From NCBI GenBank assembly GCA_015852425.1, contig JAAAIG010000874.1:1-15678 (forward strand): a stretch of DNA of 15,678 nt, written 5' to 3'. A program made the translations under genes and the position numbers. Each line of letters begins with the position of its first letter. Within the stretch, counting starts at the first letter, position 1. The notes below the pieces were generated by a model. That model saw only the letters and a list, made by a program, of their open reading frames with translations. It did no database searches and was not told where the DNA came from. The DNA comes from Gryganskiella cystojenkinii. Taxonomy: Eukaryota; Mortierellomycota; Mortierellomycetes; Mortierellales; Mortierellaceae. This document shows positions 8,747 to 15,678 of this stretch, piece by piece.

Positions 8747-10896
8747 TCATTCAAACTTCGAGACACCGGATCGAATCTTGTATCCATTGTAAAAATCCTT
8801 GGCCGAGACTCTTTTCTTGCCTTCGATTTGAAGCGCCTTGATCCCCAAGAGGGATCCGTTCGCACAACGGACATGAAAGCTTGACGTAGGCTTGTGGAAA
8901 AAGATGGCGCCTGGTTCAGAGGTTTCCAGAGACGGTTGATTGGTCTCATTTTCTTCAAAGAGGTAATCAGTTCCTGCCACAGTCTCCTTGTCAACTGGAT
9001 ACAAATCAAAAAGTGAGACTGACAGAGTCTTGTCTGAATCCTGAACCCTCCAAAGAGCTGAGCATGGGTACTGTAACGAACGAGAGAAAAAAAAAAGTAT
9101 GAATGATACGACATTAAGATTTCCTTCACGGTTAAAGTAAGCGGTTCTGAAACAGCCTCACCGGACGACTCTAAAAAATACTCACTCTGAACCCATTTGC
9201 GCGGTGTAATCGTTCGGCACGTGAGGCCTCCCATTTGGACCATTGGATCTTGCAAGCATCTCGACTGATCTTATTAGCCTTGGTCACCTTAGTTGGGTCT
9301 TGAGTTTTCGCAGCCCGCTGTTTGCAGCAAGCAAGAAAACAATAAAAATAGAAAAACGCGTGTGTATTTCAGACATATTAGTTTTCTCGCGTCCATCAGG
9401 AAAAGAAGAGATGTTGCACTCTACGACATGTACACTCCTCACTTACCCTCCGCTCATCAAAGTTGTTCACGACATCGACCACCAGTTCGCCTCCTTTCTT
9501 GGCAAGGAGTGCTTCCAGTGACTTGTAGGTACTGTTTTCAGGCATATTCTACACAATTTGTAATTTTTTTTTGTATGTTTGTTTCCAAGGTTGATGGGTT
9601 AGCTTCGGAACACAGTTCTGCGCATTTAGATAATGCCTCTTTTGTGAAAATAAGACTTACCACTTCCGCCTGAGCCAAGATCTTTCCAGCATCGAACTCA
9701 TTAGGATCCAGCAACTGTACTGTCACTCCAGTGAGCTTATCCTGGTTCATGATCGCCCGTTGGAGAGGGGCAGATCCACGATACCTAACATGCATGGGAG
9801 AGGAACGCCCGCAGTTAGTACACATTAACATTCCACGTGTTTTATACTATTGTTGCGATGACACTTGAACGACATTCGCAAACATAAAATATCGAGTTTG
9901 AAAAAAAAAAAAAAAAAAAATAAAAACTCTTACTTTGGCAAAAGGGAGGGGTGGACATTAATACCACCCTTCGTAAACCGGGTAATGACATCATTCGGCA
10001 AGAACCAGCCAAAGGAGACGACGACACCGAAATCCCAGGCGGCCACATCCTTGTCTTCGGGAAAAGTCCAGTCATCAAAACCTCGCTTTCGATCCGGTGC
10101 TGGGAAAGTCTTGAGGTTATACTCCTTGGCGAGTCTCAGCGGGGCTAAAGCAAAAAACAACCGACACGAAAAAAAGTTTTTGATTGTCAAGTTGAGGTTC
10201 TTTAAATTGAAGGAGAGCAAAAAAAAGAGTTCAGCGCATGGGAGATCCTTACAATCCTCTGCTTCGCGCCTCGATTTCTTTGCGCGTTCCTCTGGAGAAA
10301 CAACGTCAATTCTCTCAATGATAGATCCAGGTCTCTCTAATAAAATAAAAATGATTAAAAAAAAAATACGAAATTAAAATCGCCTTGATCTACCCTCGAG
10401 CCTTGTAAGCATATCTGGGATCGATACTCTAGTTGGTGGAGTTTCTCGACTTCTCAACTCCCCCGCTCTGTACCTTTTTCCGCCAACAGTGCTTCCAGAT
10501 GTGGAACCGAGAACGAATCGCTCCCGAAAAAGAGGATGCTGATTTTTTTTTGTTCCTGATTCTGATCCGGATCCCGAACTACGTTCTTTTGATGAGCTCT
10601 CGATGTACTAAACGAATGGCTGTTCTGTGGTTACAGTAAATAGCAGAGCAAGAGAAGAAATAGCGAGTTGAGATCTAGGACAGTGAAGCAAAGTCGTCAT
10701 TGCGAGCTGATATCATAGGGTCTTTCTTGAATTCTGCTCCTTCAAGAAAACATACGGTTTGACATGAGAATGCGAGTGATCCCGAGTGAATCCGAACGAA
10801 TGCTGATCCCGCTCCAGTGAGGCGTTGACATGTCAGTGCTGAGGTGGTCCTGCTAGGATTCCTGATCCATGACCGAAAGAAAAGTGAATGCGACAT
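8747..10896 (-). CDS. FMT1: Mitochondrial methionyl-tRNA formyltransferase, 8 exons
   Basis: Minus-strand exons are 10756-10896, 10474-10624, 10253-10336, 9934-10144, 9661-9784, 9447-9548, 9186-9317 and 8747-9070 (422 aa). The seven GT...AG introns are 108-149 bp, and phase is kept at every join. The enzyme transfers formyl from 10-formyl-tetrahydrofolate to initiator Met-tRNA in mitochondria. Residues 1-47 lack acidic residues and are rich in Arg/Ser, as in a matrix-targeting presequence. The Rossmann start is ISILFFGSDSFSVP (75-88). The active-site block is INVHPSLLPKYRGSAP (187-202) with Asn188 and His190; Asp227 in EFDAGKIL is the third catalytic residue, and the 188-to-227 spacing matches bacterial enzymes. 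The C-terminal domain ends with AKDFYNGY. Yeast Fmt1 and human MTFMT are of similar size. An upstream in-frame ATG at 10983 would add 29 residues including an early Glu, so 10896 is preferred. Confidence 0.93.
9901..9920. repeat. A20 homopolymer (T20 in the formyltransferase intron 4)
   Basis: Twenty consecutive A on the plus strand correspond to a T20 run on the transcribed strand, starting 14 nt downstream of the intron 4 donor (9933). It is the longest homopolymer in the window. U-rich stretches just after a donor can assist U1 recruitment, but slippage alone could also explain it. Confidence 0.8.
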
Positions 10897-11025
10897 GACT
10901 GGGCGAAGTTGTAGAGGGAAAAGGAATGAATGCAAAAAAGATCTTTTTTTTGGAAACGGATACCCGTTTATGATTTCAATCATCTTGATTAAAGTATTAA
11001 TGATTTTTTTTAATTTATCTGATAT
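10897..11025 (-). promoter_or_regulatory. 129-bp gap: receptor 3' UTR and formyltransferase promoter
   Basis: Both flanking genes are on the minus strand. The receptor stop codon (11026-11028) and the preferred formyltransferase ATG (10896) are only 129 bp apart, so the receptor 3' end and the formyltransferase promoter must overlap or abut here. On the minus strand the stretch is AT-rich, with an ATTAAA-like hexamer near 11005-11010 but no perfect AATAAA and no clear TATA box. Confidence 0.4.
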
Positions 11026-14000
11026 TCAAAGATCGATCGGACCACTTGGTACTTCGATTAGAGTCGTCATGATATCGAACGGATGTTGTAGAGACAAGTC
11101 ATTATAAACCTTGTCCGAGGAAAAATTGACACTGCTCAGATCATGATAATTAACGGGGACCATAGGCGACTCCTCTGTCAACGAGAATTTCTTTCTCGAC
11201 TTTGTCGAGGCTGATGGTCTTCTCCTGGATCGAGGCGGGGAGGTCGACGACGTTGATTTGTTACTCCACTGCCTCGAAACTGCTGATTTTTGAGAGGAAG
11301 TCAGACTGGCAGCACTAGTACGTTTTCTACCTCCCATCACTTGAGAGTAGTGATCGTCCTCCTCGTCTGCATAGAGGTCCGATTCCGGTCGGATACAATC
11401 GCCATTGTTCGAGGACACCAGGTGGAAATAAGGACTCGCGACCGCGGCACGACTGGATTGACGACGGTGGAAAATACGAGATTGTTGGCGAGAGTGGGTT
11501 AACATCCCCGAGGACGCGTTTGCGAACCGCATCACGGAGGAACGTCGCCGACCTTTTCTTGAGGGAGCTCGACGGGTCCTTGGATCTAGCCCTAACCGGG
11601 TCATCGTCGCCGAGGTTTGGGCAAGCGGATGGAACTCTTCAGAGGTCATCATCTTTTGATACATGGAATCGTACTCGTTGTCATCATGGATGATAAGACC
11701 GTCCAGAGAGATCGAGCACATGGTGATGATCTCACATTGCTCAATCTCATCGACCGACTCATTTTTGTTGCTGTTGTTGTTGTTGTCATTGTTATTGTTG
11801 TCGCTGCTGTCAGCCCCAGAGCGTGAGATCTCTCGACTGATGTTGGTACTTCTTGGAACTGTAATCGCGTTGTTCTTCTTGCCGAGTTTGGATGAGACGT
11901 TCTTGCTCTTCTTCTTCTTAGCGGCGAGTTTCTCGAGGACTCGGTCATATCGAATATCTGTTCCAGGGATCCCACTGCTCAACATAATTTTTGGCGGTTT
12001 AACAGTCCCACTAACACAATCATTACCACCGCTTGAAAAGGTAGACTGTAGTGGCTGTGGTGTCAGTGTTGATGTCAAGGGCATCATGGATCGGGTCTCT
12101 GAAGAAGGGAGAGACGGAAGTAGTGGGGGTGGAGACGTCATTATGGGCAAACCAATACGAGAAGTGACAAGCTGCGACGCAGGTCGGGCTGCGGTCAAGT
12201 TAATCGGCAAGCCACCACTCTGAATCAAACTTGGAATGCCACCACTAGGACCAACAGCGACTGCAATCGCAGCAGCTTTTTCGGCCTTGTTCATTCTTGG
12301 AGACGAGGGCCGACCGGGGACAGGAGCCGAGGGTAGCCAAGAGGAATCGTATCGAACCCTACCAGAGGGAGATCGGATTAAGTTCGGGTCACTATTCTTT
12401 TTGGGTAAAAAGGCTCGATCGTGAAGAGCTGTGGTATGAATCGGACTGGGTCTTGTGGTCTCTGAGACTAACAGTGAAGGTAACGGTGATGGCAAAGGTG
12501 ACACTAGTGACGTGGTTGTTGTTGTCGTTGTCATTTTTGTTGTTGTCGTTGTCGAGGCCACCTTCGGAACTCTTAATGATGCCCTCGAGGCTCTTGAAGC
12601 AGGCGAAGGGAGGAGGGGAGCGTCGTCGCCTGAACCGTAGTTGTTGTCCTGGCTAGCTCGAGCACTGGCGAGGGCAGTCGAAGTGCTGTGCCAAGTGCGA
12701 TAAAAAAAAAAGGTTTTTGAAAAGGGGTCAGCCTGAAAGTCTGAAGGACAAGGCGGCGCAATATATAGATTTTTTTGTCATAGCTACCTTGACAGACTTC
12801 GTTCCATATCGATGATATAAGCAGTTGGTGGGGTAGTAACGATCGCTGGTTCATCTTTCAGCACCTTAATCTCTTTGACATCTTTGTCTACTTTAACATT
12901 GCCTCCTCGTCCTACCCCGACCCCTGATTCTAGTTCCATATCCACAGCTGTGGACGATGATGAGGGACGGTCTTCAATTTTTTGAGAGATGAACCGTAGC
13001 AGGTGTTGACGGCTCGACATTCGCAAAGCGATTCTCTCGTCCGCAGTCTTTGTCAAAAGAAACGAAGGGTGCGCCAGTGAAGAGCTTCTTTCTTGGGGTC
13101 CCGGCTGCTTCTGAACTGGCGACCGTTCTCGCTGTTGTGGCTCCTCATACTGTTGACTCTGCTGATGCGGTTGTTCCTGCCGCTGATTATCCCTTGGCAG
13201 CAATGTCGGCGACGACGGCGAGGAATCGACAACATCATGGTTGTACAGTACAGAGTGTCTGAAACGGGAACTAAATGTGAGCCCGGACCACCAACGCTCT
13301 ATCCGAGTCCAACCCAGACCCACGAACGAGATGATGATCATCATCAGTGGCACAAACACACAAAACAAATCTAGGTCATGCTCCACCAACCGGAACAGAG
13401 GCAGAGGCGATTGAGGACCCCGGGGTTCTTGCTGTTGTGGTTGTTTTTGTGCTTGTTTCTGATCCGAAAATGGGTTGAGATAAACAACCGTGAAGTTGAA
13501 CCCGAGTCCGGCCAAATGAAGAACCCGAGCAAAACAAAAGATGGCGTTCAGACCGACACAGAGGAACAACAGATGACGGACCACCTTGGTGACATCGTAG
13601 AGTTGAAGGACTCGAGGCGACGGTGTCAAGGTCTTCACGTTGATGTTAAAAGCACCCTTCTGTCTACAGAATTGAAACAATGACAGTCCTGAAATAGGTA
13701 CAATCATGAACACACAAAAAAGGATTAAAACGACGACTTTTGCTATGATTTGTAACGATCAAAAGGGCATTTGTACTAATTTTTGATATCAAAAATAGTG
13801 AACAATGCCAATTTTTTTTTTAGCTTTACCTGCAAAAATGATACCAAGAAGGGCCACAAGGGTGATGACTACTTCCATCACAAGGACAACGGCCCAGTCA
13901 GCATGTGCTGAGCCTCTCGAGATCCGACATCCACCTCGGTTCGGGTAAATCTCGTAGGACCGACCCTCGACTGCGATTATAAATCTCAATAAAAAGACCA

Positions 14001-15522
14001 CGAATGGGATCCCGATACAAAATCCCAGGTCCTCAAGACAGTTAGCTCTGCATCGGACCTGGGCCTTGATCTTGTACCACCAAGTGTCGCTTTCGAATTG
14101 AATTCTTCGACCCGAGATATCGTACGCGAATCGTTCGTCCAACGTCTCCCTGATGTGATCTGACCCATGTACAGTACCGGTCTTGGATGCCAGAGTAAAA
14201 GTGAGTTGTTCAGAGCCCATCATAGGCGTTGCTACTGACTGAAGTCTCGGCAGCGGGGTACTAGGACCGACCATGGTCGCGGTCGTGTGGTTCGAACATC
14301 GAGTTACAGGCGAAAGCGTTGAGTTGGCGGCGATCGTGGTGTTGGCGCTCTCAAGATCACCTCGTTCGAATCGTCCGCCATCATGTGGTAGGAGGACACC
14401 ATTGGCAGATCCATAATCGAACGGTCGTTTCGCCTTTTTGTCGATAGAAAGTTGGGCGGACCTTGCAATCTCTTCCTCGCAGATCGAGGACCATTCCATC
14501 CAAGTCTCATGGGACGCATTCGGGAGACCACCACTCTGGAGGTTGTTATCCTCAGCCCTGCGACTGGGTGTCCTTTTTCTCCTTGAATTACCACAACAGA
14601 GACATTGCATGACGCCGTCTCGGACCAAGATCGCTGCCATGACAAATGGCGTGATGGTGAAGACTGGTAGACGCGCCCAGAGGTCTGCGAGACTACGGAT
14701 CGGTCGATGGACGCGAAAGCCAGCCGCTGTTGCTTTGTTTGCTGCGGTATCATACCGAGAAGAACGTGCATAGTCAGCGGAACTGGGACTGCCGAATGCA
14801 GCGGAAGCGGCCGAGGCGGCGGCCACGGTTGAAGAGGTGTGACTAGTAGTCATGCGGTGTCGTTGATGTTTTGGATCTCCATTTCCATTGTCATCAGGAT
14901 CAGCTCCGGCAACATTGCCGGCGAGTGAGAGTCGAAGATCGACCACAGCAAGTTTTCGAGTCAGACATCGATAGAGGTACCAAGTCCATTTTATGAGGGC
15001 GAAACAGACCCCGAACCATTGGATCTCATAGATATGGGCCAAGAAAATGCAGAGTTGCATAACAGAGGCGTCGTTTTCGTCAGAGGTTGTCCTCGATCCA
15101 GTGTTGTGCCAGGTACGAACGAGACTCATAGCCGACACCGCTGAAAGAGAAGCATATGGAAGATTGAGGGCGTTGTTGTCCAGTGAGGATGATAATAATG
15201 AAGAGGTCGAATTATTCAGGGAAACGCGAGTAGCGGTGGTGGTGAAGTTGTTGTTGATTGTTTCGTTGCTATTTTTATCGCTGCTGTTTAGATGAATTAA
15301 TGGAAATGGGAAATTACTGGATTGAAGAAAGAGTTGTTGGAGGATCCCGAACAAAGCGACGAGCAAGAGCCAAAAGAACATGAACGAGAGGGAAAGATGA
15401 CGACGACCATCTCGAGTCTGAATGACCCAGATGGCGGCGATGAGCGGGATAGAGATCGAGGAGAGAAAGAGGATGATGATAGGGATGGAGGAGAATGACA
15501 GGGGAGGTGAGGAGTCTGACAT
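11026..15522 (-). CDS. Giant STE3-like seven-transmembrane receptor with about 727-residue tail, 3 exons
   Basis: Minus-strand exons 13830-15522, 12788-13688 and 11026-12685 give 1417 aa. Introns 13689-13829 and 12686-12787 are GT...AG; the joins rebuild Gly565 and Ser865 in frame. The ATG at 15522 is chosen because the longer frame opens at 15588 with TTG; it has A at -3. Hydrophobic segments: 13-34, 43-65, 155-184, a weak one at 285-308, 500-518, 543-565, 603-625 and 670-690. Residues 498-532 (D-L-G-F-C-I-G-I-P ... I-Y-P-N-R-G-G-C) match the TM4 to second extracellular loop signature of fungal STE3 pheromone receptors, which signal through heterotrimeric G proteins at the plasma membrane. 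Oddities: a sequon-rich loop at 66-154, a loop of about 310 residues after the third segment, a Gln/Pro-rich loop between TM6 and TM7, and a tail with Gln, Asn and Thr runs and RRxS-type sites. Ligand unknown. The 7TM call is firm; STE3 assignment is probable. Confidence 0.78.
11761..11811 (-). repeat. Asn-rich trinucleotide run in the receptor tail
   Basis: On the minus strand a stretch of AAC/AAT codons, interrupted by Asp, Ser and Lys, encodes a D-N-N-N-N-D-N-N-N-N-S-N-K-N segment of the receptor's cytoplasmic tail. The mixed synonymous codons suggest an older or selected tract rather than a fresh expansion. Confidence 0.75.
12511..12552 (-). repeat. Thr (ACA/ACG) codon run in the receptor tail
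   Basis: Five Thr codons, then Lys-Met, then seven Thr codons (residues about 910-923) form a low-complexity tract at the 5' part of exon 3. The minus-strand frame runs straight through it from exon 2, so it is internal to the protein and not an N-terminus. Confidence 0.75.
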
Positions 15523-15678
15523 TCTGCCTGTCGAGATTTCTTTGTTTAGTTTTTCGTGTTGGAACGGTTGAACGATGAGAGGAGACAAAAAAGAAAAGAT
15601 AGTAATGAGTCGTTACAAGTTCTTCCTGGAAAACGTGACGAGGAGAGGGAAGGAACAAGAGAGAGAGAGAGGGGGGGG
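15523..15678 (-). promoter_or_regulatory. Upstream leader / promoter of the STE3-like gene, cut by window edge
   Basis: Upstream of the receptor ATG the minus strand is C/T-rich. It starts at the window edge with a C8 run and a CT dinucleotide microsatellite (plus-strand GA repeat about 15659-15671, then G8), and contains TCTTTTCTTTTTTG near 15585-15600. This resembles the pyrimidine-rich leader before the CRAL-TRIO gene. The promoter continues beyond the window. Confidence 0.35.

Noticed and set aside
9865..10377. Plus-strand open frame of 170 codons
   Set aside because: It is Lys/Ser-rich because it reads through the A20 run, and it lies opposite exons 3-4 and introns 3-4 of the well-supported formyltransferase.
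10381..10473. An additional formyltransferase exon in the open third frame (peptide containing TPPTRVSIPDMLTRLEG)
   Set aside because: Direct splicing of 10474 to 10336 preserves phase and links the Rossmann segment to the next conserved strand. Including this stretch would need an extra non-consensus junction.
11663..12223. Plus-strand open frame of 186 codons with Leu/Ser runs
   Set aside because: It is an antisense shadow of the receptor exon 3; the Leu-rich run is the reverse of the Asn codon tract.
11026..12561. A separate 511-residue gene beginning at 12561
   Set aside because: The codon at 12561 is GTG, and the frame is open upstream to an AG acceptor at 12686-12687 that joins in phase with the receptor exon 2. 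It is the tail of the receptor.
12784..13713. A separate 309-residue membrane protein
   Set aside because: It carries only the last two helices. It joins in phase to exon 1 by an intron with GTAAAG donor and TTTCAG acceptor, and supplies TM6 and TM7.
15523..15588. Longer N-terminus for the receptor starting at 15588
   Set aside because: The codon at 15588 is TTG on the minus strand, not a usual eukaryotic start. The first ATG in frame is at 15522, with A at -3, and gives the short N-terminus normal for STE3-type receptors.

Overview
The window looks like nuclear DNA of a filamentous fungus. Four protein genes are supported. Three of them contain spliceosomal introns of about 100-150 bp with GT...AG ends, several with GTAAGT or GTATGT donors and CTAAC-type branch sites. 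Intergenic DNA is rich in A/T homopolymers, promoters are pyrimidine-rich, and there are no bacterial-style operons or ribosome binding sites. Intron size, moderate GC and the Ser/Thr/Gln/Asn-rich proteins suggest an early-diverging fungus, perhaps Mucoromycota such as Mortierellaceae. That placement is inference from style, not proven.

Layout, left to right. (1) 1-4263, plus strand: the 3' part (1420 codons) of a large, mostly disordered, Ser/Arg-rich protein. It holds two tandem repeats: an SR/SP unit recurring every 20-25 residues, and an uninterrupted run of 17 octapeptides. (2) 4264-6954: a 2.7 kb spacer without a convincing gene, ending in a pyrimidine-rich leader. (3) 6955-8494, plus strand: a three-exon CRAL-TRIO (Sec14/CSR1-like) lipid-transfer protein of 428 aa. 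(4) 8747-10896, minus strand: an eight-exon mitochondrial methionyl-tRNA formyltransferase of 422 aa, convergent with gene 3. (5) 11026-15522, minus strand: a three-exon seven-transmembrane receptor resembling fungal STE3 pheromone receptors. It is extraordinarily long (1417 aa), with oversized loops and a tail of about 727 residues.

Exon structures were worked out by hand. In all three spliced genes the reading phase is preserved across every junction and conserved family motifs continue across the joins, so the models are well supported although unconfirmed by RNA. The genes do not form an obvious pathway. The tRNA formyltransferase and the lipid-transfer protein are housekeeping functions. 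The most interesting locus is the giant STE3-like receptor, followed by the repeat-built SR protein. The receptor and the formyltransferase lie head-to-tail on the same strand with only 129 bp between coding regions.
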